Assembly: GCA_936924635.1 (NCBI GenBank)
Contig: CAKZHP010000019.1
Span: forward strand, 1 to 16,145
From: an uncultured Propionibacteriaceae bacterium
GTDB taxonomy: Bacteria > Actinomycetota > Actinomycetes > Propionibacteriales > Propionibacteriaceae
Reading direction: 5' to 3'
DNA length: 16,145 nucleotides
Both the position numbers and the translations under genes were made by a program. Below are positions 6,607 through 14,395 of the stretch, piece by piece; position 1 is the stretch's first letter, and every line of letters begins with the position of its first letter. A model generated the notes under the pieces. That model was given only the letters and a program-made list of their open reading frames with translations, had not been told where the DNA came from and made no database searches.

Positions 6607-7662
6607 ATGAGGGCACCTGCGCGGCTGGGCCTGTATGGCGCGGGACTGGTGGCCGTGTTCGCCGTGGCATTCGCCACGGCGGGCGCGGTCGTCCCGGAGG
6701 CGACCGTGCAGGCATGGGCAGAAGAAGGCGACCAACACAGCATGACCGGGGAGGACACCGACGACATGGACACCACCAGCGGACACGAAGGCCACGACGC
6801 AGGCGCCGGCACCGCCTCCGACGATGCGGCGGCCGGGCTCGGCCTGGCCCAGGACGGGTACCGCCTCACCGCGGTCAGTGCCCCGGCCGAGACCGGCACG
6901 GGAGGAGAGCTGTCGTTGACGGTGACCGGCCCGGACGGCAACGCGGTCACCGGCTTCGAGGTGGAGCACGACAAGCAGCTGCACCTGATCGTGGTGCGCG
7001 CCGACGGCCAGCACTTCGCCCACGTCCACCCTCAGATGGATGCCGAGGGCACCTGGTCGATCCCGTGGCAGTGGGAGGCGACCGGCAGCTACCGGGTCTT
7101 CGCAGACTTCATTCCCGCAGACGCGGCGGACGGGGTGGAGGGGGTCACCTTGTCGACCTCGGTGCAGGTGGCCGGGGACTACGCCCCGGTTCCCGTGGAG
7201 CCGGCGGCCGCGACCACGGTCGATGGGTTCGAGGTGAGCGTGGAGGGTGACTTGATCGCCGGGTCGGCCTCGACGCTGACCCTGACCGTGTCCCGTGACG
7301 GGGAGCCGGTCACCATCCTGGAGCCGTACCTGGGCGCGTTCGGGCACTTGGTCGCGCTCCGCGACGGCGATCTGGCGTATCTGCACGTCCACCCCCACGG
7401 GGACGCCCCGGCCGCAGGCGAGACGTCGGGGCCGGAGATCGTGTTCGAGGCCACCGCACCCACGCCTGGCCGGTATCTGCTCTACCTCGACTTCCAGGTC
7501 GACGGGCAGGTGCACACGGCCCCGCTGGTCATCGACACGACCGCAACGAGCGGCGAGAGCGGCGCGACCGACCAGGGCTCAGACTCCGGGTCGGGCTCGG
7601 ACTCGGACTCGGGTTCGGGTGCGGCGGGCGAATCAGAGGAAGGAGCCGACCATGACCACTGA
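6607..7662 (+). CDS. Exported His-motif protein of the copper operon, two similar halves
   Basis: The 351-residue protein begins with a hydrophobic segment (residues 7-30) that looks like a signal peptide or N-terminal anchor, followed by a stretch rich in His, Asp and Glu. The rest contains two related units. One runs from LSLTVTGPDGNAVTGFE to HLIVVRADGQHFAHVHP. The other runs from LTLTVSRDGEPVTILE to HLVALRDGDLAYLHVHP. Each ends in an F/Y-x-H-V-H-P motif suited to binding copper. The C-terminus is a Ser-Gly-Asp linker ending in HDH. It probably sequesters copper on the outer face of the membrane. Similar proteins beside copper ATPases are familiar in actinobacteria, but I know no established name. 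AGGAG lies five bases before the ATG, and its end overlaps copA by 11 bases. Confidence 0.75.
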   Translation: MRAPARLGLYGAGLVAVFAVAFATAGAVVPEATVQAWAEEGDQHSMTGEDTDDMDTTSGHEGHDAGAGTASDDAAAGLGLAQDGYRLTAVSAPAETGTGGELSLTVTGPDGNAVTGFEVEHDKQLHLIVVRADGQHFAHVHPQMDAEGTWSIPWQWEATGSYRVFADFIPADAADGVEGVTLSTSVQVAGDYAPVPVEPAAATTVDGFEVSVEGDLIAGSASTLTLTVSRDGEPVTILEPYLGAFGHLVALRDGDLAYLHVHPHGDAPAAGETSGPEIVFEATAPTPGRYLLYLDFQVDGQVHTAPLVIDTTATSGESGATDQGSDSGSGSDSDSGSGAAGESEEGADHDH

Positions 7663-9976
7663 GCAGACCGCTAGCGGTGTCGCGGGCATCGAGTTGCAGA
7701 TCGGCGGGATGACCTGCGCCTCGTGCGCGAACCGCATCGAGAAGAAGCTGAACAAGCTCGACGGTGTGAGCGCGAGCGTGAACTACGCGACCGAGAAGGC
7801 CAGCATCACCGGTACCGACCTGGACGCGGCCGCGCTGATCGCCGAGGTCGAGAAGACCGGCTACACCGCCACGCTTCCCGCCGCTGCCAAGAACAGCGGC
7901 ACCGCGGGCGAGGAGGGTGAGGGTGAGTCGGCTGAGGATGCCGAGCTGCGCAGCCTGCGGCAGCGGCTGATCGGGGCGGCGATCCTGGCCGTTCCGGTGA
8001 TCGCGATGGCGATGATCCCCGCCCTGCAGTTCGACTACTGGGGTTTTGCCTCACTCGTGCTCGCCGCGCCGGTGGTGGTGTGGGCGGGCTGGCCCTTCCA
8101 CCGGGCCGCATGGATGAACCTCAAGCACGGGACGGCGACGATGGACACGCTGATCTCGGTGGGCACCACCGCGGCGTTGCTGTGGTCGATCGTCGCGCTG
8201 TTCTTCGGCACCGCGGGACAGCCCGGCATGGTGCACCCGTTCGAGCTGACGATCTCCCGATCCGATGGGCTCAGCAACATCTACCTCGAGGTCGCCGCCG
8301 GGGTGATCACCTTCATCCTGCTCGGCCGCTACTTCGAGAAGCGGTCCAAGCGCCGCGCCGGAGCCGCGCTGCGTGCCCTGCTGGAGCTCGGCGCCAAGGA
8401 AGTCTCGGTCCTGCGCGACGGCAAGGAGAAGCGCATACCGATCGATGAGCTGGCGGTCGGGGACGAGTTCGTGGTCCGGCCGGGTGAGAAGATCGCCACC
8501 GACGGCCTCATCACCTCCGGCAGCTCGGCGATCGATGCCTCCATGCTCACCGGCGAGTCCGTGCCGGTCGAGGTCGGCACCGGCGACCCGGTGACCGGAG
8601 CGACGGTCAACGCCGGCGGTCGCCTGGTCGTCAAGGCCACCCGGGTCGGGTCGGACACCCAGCTGGCGCAGATGGCCAAGCTCGTCGAGGACGCCCAGTC
8701 CGGCAAGGCCGAGATCCAGCGGCTCGCCGACCGGGTCTCCGGGGTGTTCGTGCCGATCGCGATCGCGATCGCCGTCGCCACCCTGGGCGCGTGGATCGGC
8801 GCCGGGTTCCCCCTCAGCGCCGGGTTCACCGCCGCAGTCGCGGTGCTCATCATCGCCTGCCCGTGCGCGTTGGGGCTGGCCACGCCGACCGCGCTGCTGG
8901 TCGGCACCGGACGCGGTGCGCAGATGGGTGTGCTCATCAAGGGCCCCGAAACCCTCGAATCCACCCGCAAGGTCGACACCATCGTGCTGGACAAGACCGG
9001 CACCGTCACCACCGGGAAGATGACCCTCACCGACGTCATCGTCGCCGATGGGCAGGACCGGGCTGAGCTGCTGCGGCTGGCTGGTGGCCTGGAAGACGCC
9101 TCCGAGCACCCGATAGCCCAGGCCATCGCCGCCGGCGCGACCGCCGAGGTCGGCGACCTGCCGACCCCGGAATCGTTCGAGAACATCGAAGGCAAGGGCG
9201 TCCAGGGCGTCATCGACGGGCACGCCGTGCTCGCCGGCCGCGAGACCCTGCTGGCCGAATGGTCCCAGCACCTCGACGCCGACCTCGCGGCAGCCAAGAG
9301 CGCCGCAGAAGCCGAGGGCAAGACCGCGATCGCGGTCGGCTGGGACGGCCAGGCGAGGGGCGTGCTCGTGGTGTCCGACCAGATCAAACCGACCAGCGCG
9401 CAGGCGATCGCCCAGTTCAAGGAACTCGGACTGACCCCGGTGCTACTCACCGGCGACAACCAGACCGTCGCCGAGCAGGTCGCCGCCGAGGTCGGCATCG
9501 AGCAGGTGATCGCCGAAGTCCTGCCCAAGGACAAGGTCGACGTCGTCGCCCGCCTCCAAGCCGAGGGCAAGGTCGTGGCGATGGTGGGCGACGGCGTCAA
9601 CGACGCCCCCGCCCTCGCCCAGGCCGACCTGGGACTGGCGATGGGCACCGGCACCGACGTCGCGATCGAGGCCGCCGACATCACCCTGGTCCGCGGTGAC
9701 CTGCGCGCAGCAGCCGACGCGATCCGTCTCGCCCGGCGCACCCTGCGCACGATCAAGACGAACCTGTTCTGGGCCTTCGCCTACAACACCGCCGCGATCC
9801 CACTGGCCGCGTTCGGGCTGCTCAACCCCATGCTCGCCGGAGCCGCCATGGCCCTGTCCAGCGCATTCGTGGTGTCCAACAGCCTGCGCCTGCGCAGCTT
9901 CACCGCACGCGCCGACACCAGCACCGAACCGGCGTCCGCCGGCCCGACACCGGCCCGCGAGCCAGTCAACGCCTGA
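7652..9976 (+). CDS. copA: Cu(I)-exporting P1B-type ATPase CopA
   Basis: The 774-residue enzyme exports cytosolic Cu(I) at the expense of ATP. In order it shows an N-terminal HMA domain with GMTCASC (residues 19-25), an acidic linker, paired membrane helices, the actuator motif LTGES (TGES from Thr300), the transmembrane metal motif CPC (403-405), the phosphorylation motif DKTGT (Asp447), SEHP in the nucleotide-binding domain and GDGVNDAP (from Gly646), then two closing helices. CPC together with a CxxC HMA domain is the P1B-1 signature for Cu(I)/Ag(I). All catalytic residues are present and the length is normal. The start ATG lies inside the previous gene with GAGGAAGGAG (7636-7645) six bases upstream. 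It is expressed from the CsoR-controlled promoter and should accept copper from CopZ. Confidence 0.95.
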   Translation: MTTEQTASGVAGIELQIGGMTCASCANRIEKKLNKLDGVSASVNYATEKASITGTDLDAAALIAEVEKTGYTATLPAAAKNSGTAGEEGEGESAEDAELRSLRQRLIGAAILAVPVIAMAMIPALQFDYWGFASLVLAAPVVVWAGWPFHRAAWMNLKHGTATMDTLISVGTTAALLWSIVALFFGTAGQPGMVHPFELTISRSDGLSNIYLEVAAGVITFILLGRYFEKRSKRRAGAALRALLELGAKEVSVLRDGKEKRIPIDELAVGDEFVVRPGEKIATDGLITSGSSAIDASMLTGESVPVEVGTGDPVTGATVNAGGRLVVKATRVGSDTQLAQMAKLVEDAQSGKAEIQRLADRVSGVFVPIAIAIAVATLGAWIGAGFPLSAGFTAAVAVLIIACPCALGLATPTALLVGTGRGAQMGVLIKGPETLESTRKVDTIVLDKTGTVTTGKMTLTDVIVADGQDRAELLRLAGGLEDASEHPIAQAIAAGATAEVGDLPTPESFENIEGKGVQGVIDGHAVLAGRETLLAEWSQHLDADLAAAKSAAEAEGKTAIAVGWDGQARGVLVVSDQIKPTSAQAIAQFKELGLTPVLLTGDNQTVAEQVAAEVGIEQVIAEVLPKDKVDVVARLQAEGKVVAMVGDGVNDAPALAQADLGLAMGTGTDVAIEAADITLVRGDLRAAADAIRLARRTLRTIKTNLFWAFAYNTAAIPLAAFGLLNPMLAGAAMALSSAFVVSNSLRLRSFTARADTSTEPASAGPTPAREPVNA

Positions 9977-10013
9977 CCACCCCCGTCATCAACCCAACCG
10001 GAAGGAACACCCG

Positions 10014-10286
10014 ATGACCGCACACAACCAGCTGAACCTGACCGACACCAGCACCGCCTCTGCAGGCGGCTGCTGCGGCCACAAGCCCAGCGCCCAAACT
10101 GCCGCCCAGACCCCGGCCGCCGACATGGCCGAGTGCCCGGTGATGGCCGGAACCCCCGTGGTCAAGGCCGAAGCAGAAGCAGCGGGCCTGTACCGCGACC
10201 ACAACGGCCAGCGGTACTGGTTCTGCTGCGCCGCCTGCGGCCCACTCTTCGACGCCGACCCCGACCGCTACACCAACGCCGCATAA
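10014..10286 (+). CDS. Small Cys-rich YHS-domain metal-binding protein
   Basis: Ninety residues. The N-terminal part carries a GGCCGHK cluster (Cys20, Cys21). The C-terminal half is a YHS/TRASH-like domain: ECPVMAG (Cys41), then a strand-rich stretch, then YWFCCAACGPLF (Cys71, Cys72, Cys75) and DPDRY. Such domains bind copper or other soft metals and are often encoded beside copper ATPases. No signal peptide is seen, so a cytosolic metal carrier or a partner for the CopA or CopB pump is likely. The frame is open further upstream inside copA, but ATG 10014 has GGAAGGA (10001-10007) at good spacing and lies 37 bases after copA. A strong inverted repeat follows, so it probably ends the first copper transcript. 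Confidence 0.8.
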   Translation: MTAHNQLNLTDTSTASAGGCCGHKPSAQTAAQTPAADMAECPVMAGTPVVKAEAEAAGLYRDHNGQRYWFCCAACGPLFDADPDRYTNAA

Positions 10287-10313
10287 CCCCACATAGCCCC
10301 GCGGCGAACGGAA

Positions 10314-10365
10314 GTGACGCTCCGCGCTCGGCGAACCACTTGAACGACCGAGCGCGGAGCATCAC
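10314..10365 (+). terminator. Long inverted repeat, likely transcription terminator
   Basis: Two 18-base arms (GTGACGCTCCGCGCTCGG at 10314-10331 and its complement at 10348-10365) pair with one mismatch around a 16-base loop. It begins 28 bases after the YHS gene. No T-run follows, which is common for GC-rich actinobacterial terminators. It would separate the copZ-copA transcript from copB-csoR or attenuate read-through. Confidence 0.6.
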
Positions 10366-10451
10366 CGCCCACCCACAGCATCGGCACACATCCCCGAAGG
10401 CGAACAGCCCGCGACGAACAGCCACCACCGTGCCAGGAAGACAAACCCGAC

Positions 10452-12758
10452 ATGAACACGCACCCAGACCACGAACCCCAAGAGCACGCCGGCCATGCCG
10501 GGCATGCGGGACACGGCACGATGAATCACGCGGGTCACCACGACCCCACCCGTCACGACAGACACAGCGAGCACCATCAGGCCAGCAGCCACAGCGACCA
10601 CGACGGCCACGCCGCGCACGTCGAGCACAGCACCCCTACAGCTCGCCCGGGAGACGATCAGCACGCCAACCACTCCGGCCACGCCAACCACTCCAGCCCT
10701 GACGATCATGCCGGTCACATGGGGCATGCCGGTCACATGGGGCACAGCGGGCATGCCGGGCACGGGGCCGATCATGTGGCGCGGTTCCGGCGGCTGTTCT
10801 GGATCATGCTGGTCCTGGCGGTCCCGGTCGTGGGACTCAACGAGATGTTCGCCCAGGTCATCGGCTACCGGCTCCCCGACGCCGCATGGGTGCCCTGGAT
10901 CTCACCGCTGCTGGGCACGGTGATCTACCTGTGGGGCGGCTGGCCGTTCCTCACCGGCGCCATCTCCGAGATCCGCGCCCGCAAGCCCGGCATGATGCTG
11001 CTGATCGGGCTGGCGATCACCGTGGCGTTCGTCGCGTCCTGGGGGGCCAGCAGCGGGCTGCTCAGCCACGAGCTAAACTTCTGGTGGGAACTGGCGCTGC
11101 TGGTCGTGATCATGCTTGCCGGGCACTGGATCGAAATGCGCTCCCTGGCACAGACGACCTCCGCGCTGGACTCCCTGGCAGCCCTGCTGCCCGACGAGGC
11201 CGAGAAGGTGGTCGGCGACGACATCGTGAAGGTCGCCCCGGCCGATCTGGCCGTCGGTGACATCGTGATCGTCCGCCCAGGCTCTGCGGTGCCCGCCGAT
11301 GGGCGGATCGTCGACGGATCGGCGTCGATGGACGAGTCGATGGTCACCGGCGAGTCCAAGACCGTCCGCCGCGACAAGGGCGCCCAGGTCGTCGCCGGGA
11401 CCGTGGCCACCGACTCCGGGCTGCGGATCGAGGTCACCGCGACCGGCGACGACACCGCGTTGGCTGGCATCCAGAAGCTCGTCGCCGACGCGCAAGCCTC
11501 CTCCTCCCGCGCGCAGCGGATCGCCGACACCGCGGCCGGGTGGCTGTTCTGGTTCGCGCTGGGCGCGGCCGCGATCACCGCCGTGGTCTGGTCGCTCGTC
11601 GGCCTGCCCGATGATGCCGTGATCCGCACCATCACCGTGCTGGTGATCGCCTGCCCCCACGCTCTTGGCCTGGCCATCCCCCTGGTGGTCTCGATCGCTA
11701 CCGAACGTGCCGCCCGCGGCGGGGTCCTCATCAAGGACCGCCTCGCGCTGGAGTCGATGCGCACCGTCGATGCCGTGCTGTTCGACAAGACCGGCACCCT
11801 GACCAAGGGCGAACCCACCGTCACCGGCATCGAGCCCGTCGGGGACCACGACGAGAACCAGGTACTGGCCCTGGCCGCCGCAGCCGAGGCCGACAGCGAG
11901 CACCCGCTGGCGCGGGCCATCGTCGGCGCCGCCCGAACCCGGAACCTGTCCGTGCCGAAAGCCACCGACTTCTCCTCCTCACCGGCTGTCGGAGTCACAG
12001 CGACCGTCGACGGCACCGTCGTCGAGGTCGGTGGCCCCTACCTGCTCGACCAGCACAGCGTGAGTGAACTCGCGATCGCCGACACCTGGCGCAGCGAAGG
12101 CGCGATCATCCTGCACGTTCTCGCCGACCGACAAGTCATCGGCGCACTCCGGCTGGCCGATGAGATCCGGCCCGAATCGCGCGACGCCGTGACCGCGCTG
12201 CACGCCGCGGGAGCGCAGGTGGTCATGATCACCGGCGACGCGCAAGCCGTCGCCGACACCGTCGCCAAGGACCTGGGCATCGACCGCGTCTTCGCCGGTG
12301 TGCGCCCCGAGGACAAGGCCGCCAAGGTCGCCGAGCTGCAAGCCGAGGGCCGCAAGGTCGCCATGGTCGGCGACGGCGTCAACGACGCCCCCGCCCTCGC
12401 ACAAGCCGATGTGGGCATCGCGATCGGTGCCGGCACCGACGTCGCGATCGGGTCCGCCGGCGTCATCCTCGCCTCCTCCGACCCCCGCTCGGTCCTCTCG
12501 GTCATCGACCTGTCCCGCGCCAGCTACCGCAAGATGAAGCAGAACCTGTGGTGGGCAGCCGGCTACAACCTCATCTCCGTCCCGCTCGCCGCCGGTGTGC
12601 TCGCCCCCATCGGGTTCGTCCTGCCGATGAGCGTCGGCGCGATCCTCATGTCCGCCTCCACCGTCGTCGTCGCGCTCAACGCCCAGCTCCTGCGCCGCCT
12701 CGACCTCACCCCGCAGGCCAGCACCGCCAAGTTCCTCGACCACTCATCGCAGCCATGA
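10452..12758 (+). CDS. copB: P1B-type ATPase with His-rich N-terminus and CPH motif (CopB type)
   Basis: The 768-residue metal pump begins with about 110 residues containing roughly 30 histidines in HAGH, HMGH and HANH repeats, instead of an HMA domain. The ATPase core follows: TGES (from Thr299), the membrane metal motif CPH (Cys401-His403), DKTGT (Asp445), SEHP and GDGVNDAP (from Gly640). CPH with a His-rich N-terminus marks the P1B-3 group, described for Cu(II), Cu(I) or Ag(I) export. It therefore complements the CPC-type CopA upstream. All catalytic motifs are intact. AGGAAG (10435-10440) precedes the ATG by 11 bases. I see no CsoR site in front of it, and csoR starts 49 bases after it. 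Confidence 0.93.
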   Translation: MNTHPDHEPQEHAGHAGHAGHGTMNHAGHHDPTRHDRHSEHHQASSHSDHDGHAAHVEHSTPTARPGDDQHANHSGHANHSSPDDHAGHMGHAGHMGHSGHAGHGADHVARFRRLFWIMLVLAVPVVGLNEMFAQVIGYRLPDAAWVPWISPLLGTVIYLWGGWPFLTGAISEIRARKPGMMLLIGLAITVAFVASWGASSGLLSHELNFWWELALLVVIMLAGHWIEMRSLAQTTSALDSLAALLPDEAEKVVGDDIVKVAPADLAVGDIVIVRPGSAVPADGRIVDGSASMDESMVTGESKTVRRDKGAQVVAGTVATDSGLRIEVTATGDDTALAGIQKLVADAQASSSRAQRIADTAAGWLFWFALGAAAITAVVWSLVGLPDDAVIRTITVLVIACPHALGLAIPLVVSIATERAARGGVLIKDRLALESMRTVDAVLFDKTGTLTKGEPTVTGIEPVGDHDENQVLALAAAAEADSEHPLARAIVGAARTRNLSVPKATDFSSSPAVGVTATVDGTVVEVGGPYLLDQHSVSELAIADTWRSEGAIILHVLADRQVIGALRLADEIRPESRDAVTALHAAGAQVVMITGDAQAVADTVAKDLGIDRVFAGVRPEDKAAKVAELQAEGRKVAMVGDGVNDAPALAQADVGIAIGAGTDVAIGSAGVILASSDPRSVLSVIDLSRASYRKMKQNLWWAAGYNLISVPLAAGVLAPIGFVLPMSVGAILMSASTVVVALNAQLLRRLDLTPQASTAKFLDHSSQP
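10662..10697 (+). repeat. Tandem 18-bp repeat in copB encoding His motifs
   Basis: Two adjacent 18-bp units (10662-10679 and 10680-10697) differ at one base. They lie in frame within the His-rich region and encode HANHSG then HANHSS. An in-frame tandem duplication of this kind lets the number of histidines change by slippage. Confidence 0.8.
10707..10742 (+). repeat. Perfect tandem 18-bp repeat in copB encoding HAGHMG
   Basis: The unit CATGCCGGTCACATGGGG occurs twice without change (10707-10724, 10725-10742), encoding HAGHMG twice. Further degenerate units follow. The exact identity, including synonymous positions, suggests a recent duplication. Confidence 0.85.
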
Positions 12759-12807
12759 TCAGACACGCAAGACAACCATCATCGAAGCGACAAGAAGGGG
12801 TCCGACG

Positions 12808-13122
12808 ATGACAACGGCACCCCAAGCACCCTCAGAACCAACCTCCAGCCACGGCTACATCAGCGACAAGGATCGCTACCTCGCCCGTCTCAAGCGCATC
12901 GAGGGCCAAGCGCGCGGCATCCACCGAATGATCGACGAGGACACCTACTGCATCGACATCCTCACCCAGATCAGCGCCGTCACCGCAGCACTACAGAACG
13001 TCGCCCTCGGCTTGCTCGACGACCACCTCAAGCATTGCGTCGCAGCCGCCATCCACGATGGGAACGCCGAGATGAAGATCAAGGAAGCCTCCGACGCCAT
13101 CGCCCGCCTCGTCAAGTCCTAG
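12808..13122 (+). CDS. csoR: Copper-sensing repressor CsoR
   Basis: The 104-residue all-alpha protein of the CsoR/RcnR family represses copper genes until Cu(I) binds. The Cu(I) ligands of characterised CsoR proteins are present at the right spacing: Cys48, then His73 and Cys77 in HLKHC. The second-shell residues that correspond to Tyr35 and Glu81 of the Mycobacterium tuberculosis protein appear as Tyr47 and Glu93. The family core LARLKRIEGQARGIHRMI is clear. The N-terminal ~17 residues are a variable polar tail. GAAGGGG (12794-12800) lies eight bases before the ATG. It follows copB by 49 bases and is probably cotranscribed with it. Its only evident operator is at 6337-6353, upstream of copZ. 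Confidence 0.93.
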   Translation: MTTAPQAPSEPTSSHGYISDKDRYLARLKRIEGQARGIHRMIDEDTYCIDILTQISAVTAALQNVALGLLDDHLKHCVAAAIHDGNAEMKIKEASDAIARLVKS

Positions 13123-13266
13123 CCGGCGCGGATGCTCACTTCGCTGCGACACCTCAGAACCCTGGCCGGACTCGAGGAAGTTCGGTTGTCTGCCCGGCGC
13201 TGCTGCCAGGCGATGCGATGGGCCGTCACAGTCCGATTCGTCAGGACTACCGACGACCGATGACTG

Positions 13267-13298
13267 GCCGTGGCCCGAGCACGATGGGCAGCCACGGC
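13267..13298. repeat. Inverted repeat, possible terminator
   Basis: Perfect 8-bp arms GCCGTGGC and GCCACGGC around a 16-base loop, with no T-run. It lies about 145 bases after csoR, far for a simple terminator, so its function is uncertain. Confidence 0.35.
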
Positions 13299-13409
13299 TC
13301 GTAACTGGTCTGGCTCGGATCACCCGCCGGACTCTTGCCGCCCGCGGGCTACCTTCTCCTCGCGCCGGGACTCGCAGGCGGAGGTGTCAGGCACACACGA
13401 CAACCACCG

Positions 13410-13435
13410 TACAATCGAGAACGATTATCATTTCT
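13410..13435 (+). promoter_or_regulatory. Promoter -10 and Fur/Zur-like box of the metal importer
   Basis: TACAAT (13410-13415) matches five of six -10 positions. Overlapping the expected start point just after it is AGAACGATTATCATTTCT (13418-13435), with AGAA/TTCT outer arms and the AT-rich GATTATCATT core typical of Fur-family sites. It is an AT-rich island in a GC-rich region. Before a Zn/Mn-type importer the natural reader is Zur, with a manganese- or iron-sensing Fur relative as the alternative. No clear -35 is seen. Confidence 0.6.
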
Positions 13436-13480
13436 GATGGCCGAGTTTGTCGGTCGCTTGTTCTGAAAGAGGTCGTCCCG

Positions 13481-14395
13481 ATGAATCGCACCACTGCTCT
13501 CGCCCCGGTCCTGCTGATCGCCGCGGGTGTGGCCCTGGCTGGCTGCACCGCCGCTCCGGATACGGCTGGACCCCCGAGTGCGGACACGATCACGGTAGTG
13601 GCCTCAACCACGGTGTATGGCGATCTGGCAGCCACGATCGGTGGGGACGCAGTGGAGGTGACGTCGATCATCGACGACCCGAACAAGGACCCGCATGAGT
13701 ACGAGGCCAGCGCGCAGAACCAACTGGCTCTGTCCAACGCTCAGGTGGTGATCGAGAACGGTGGCGGCTACGACGACTTCGTGGACACCATGCTGGACTC
13801 GGCCGGCAACGACTCGGCCACGGTGCTGGACGCGGTGGACATCTCCGGCAAGACCGCCGAGGACGGCGAAGAGCTGAACGAGCACGTCTGGTACGACTTC
13901 CCGACCATGCTGCTGGTGATCGACGAGATCGAGTCGGCGTTCGCGAGGCTGGACCCCGACAACGCCGAGACCTTCGCCGACAATGCGGATGCGTTGCAGG
14001 CTGATATCGAGGAGCTGATCCAACGCGAGGCGGACCTCAACGCCCAGTACGCGGGGGCGGGCGTGGCGATCAGCGAGCCGGTGCCGCTGTACCTGTTGGA
14101 GGCAGTCGGGTTGGTCAACAAGACCCCCGACGCGTTCAGTGAGGCCATCGAGGAGGGCTCAGATGTGCCGCCGAGCGTGCTGCTGGAGACACTGGAACTG
14201 TTCACCGGCGGCGAGGTGGAGCTGCTTGCGTACAACGAGCAGACCACCGGCCCGCAGACCGAGCAGATACTGGAAGCCGCGAACGAGAACGATATTGCGG
14301 TGGTCCCGGTGACCGAGACGTTGCCGGACGGCGACACCTACGTGTCCTGGATGTCAGGCAACCTGGACGCTATCGCGACCGCGCTCGGTTCGTGA
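13481..14395 (+). CDS. Zn/Mn-type ABC transporter substrate-binding lipoprotein
   Basis: The 304-residue protein starts with a lipoprotein signal ending LAGC (lipidated Cys22), then a cluster A-I metal-binding fold like ZnuA/TroA/PsaA. Likely ligands are His72 in DPHEYEAS, His135 in EHVWYDF and Glu199 in ISEPVPLY. The fourth ligand region reads YNEQTTGPQ (Glu253) instead of the common Asp. Zinc-specific ZnuA proteins usually have a third His and often a His-rich loop; both are absent, so Mn or another metal is possible. It captures metal outside the membrane and passes it to the permease encoded two genes downstream. GAAAGAGG lies eight bases before the ATG. The stop overlaps the ATPase start as GTGA. 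A Fur/Zur-like box upstream suggests induction when metal is scarce. Confidence 0.88.
   Translation: MNRTTALAPVLLIAAGVALAGCTAAPDTAGPPSADTITVVASTTVYGDLAATIGGDAVEVTSIIDDPNKDPHEYEASAQNQLALSNAQVVIENGGGYDDFVDTMLDSAGNDSATVLDAVDISGKTAEDGEELNEHVWYDFPTMLLVIDEIESAFARLDPDNAETFADNADALQADIEELIQREADLNAQYAGAGVAISEPVPLYLLEAVGLVNKTPDAFSEAIEEGSDVPPSVLLETLELFTGGEVELLAYNEQTTGPQTEQILEAANENDIAVVPVTETLPDGDTYVSWMSGNLDAIATALGS

Larger units (their letters stand above)
13123..13480. other. Intergenic region between csoR and the metal importer
   Basis: This 358-bp stretch has no convincing gene: the ORFs crossing it lack ribosome sites and a coding third-position pattern. It contains an inverted repeat (13267-13274 with 13291-13298, GCCGTGGC and its complement, 16-base loop) that could act as a terminator, and near its right end the promoter and Fur/Zur-like box of the importer. 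The rest shows nothing I can name. It may mark the border between the copper block and the uptake block. Confidence 0.6.

Noticed and set aside
8051..9756. Long minus-strand ORFs (406 and 475 codons) opposite copA
   Set aside because: They mirror the copA codon pattern, have repetitive Arg/Gly/Asp or Ser/Thr/Pro composition and no ribosome site. They are shadows caused by high third-position GC.
10314..10365. Inverted repeat considered as an integron attC site
   Set aside because: It lacks the RYYYAAC/GTTRRRY core sites and no integrase or cassette array is nearby. Its place after a gene fits a terminator.
10452..10780. Short repeats in copB considered as a CRISPR or minisatellite
   Set aside because: The repeats are in frame, lack unique spacers and encode His motifs known in CopB-type ATPases.
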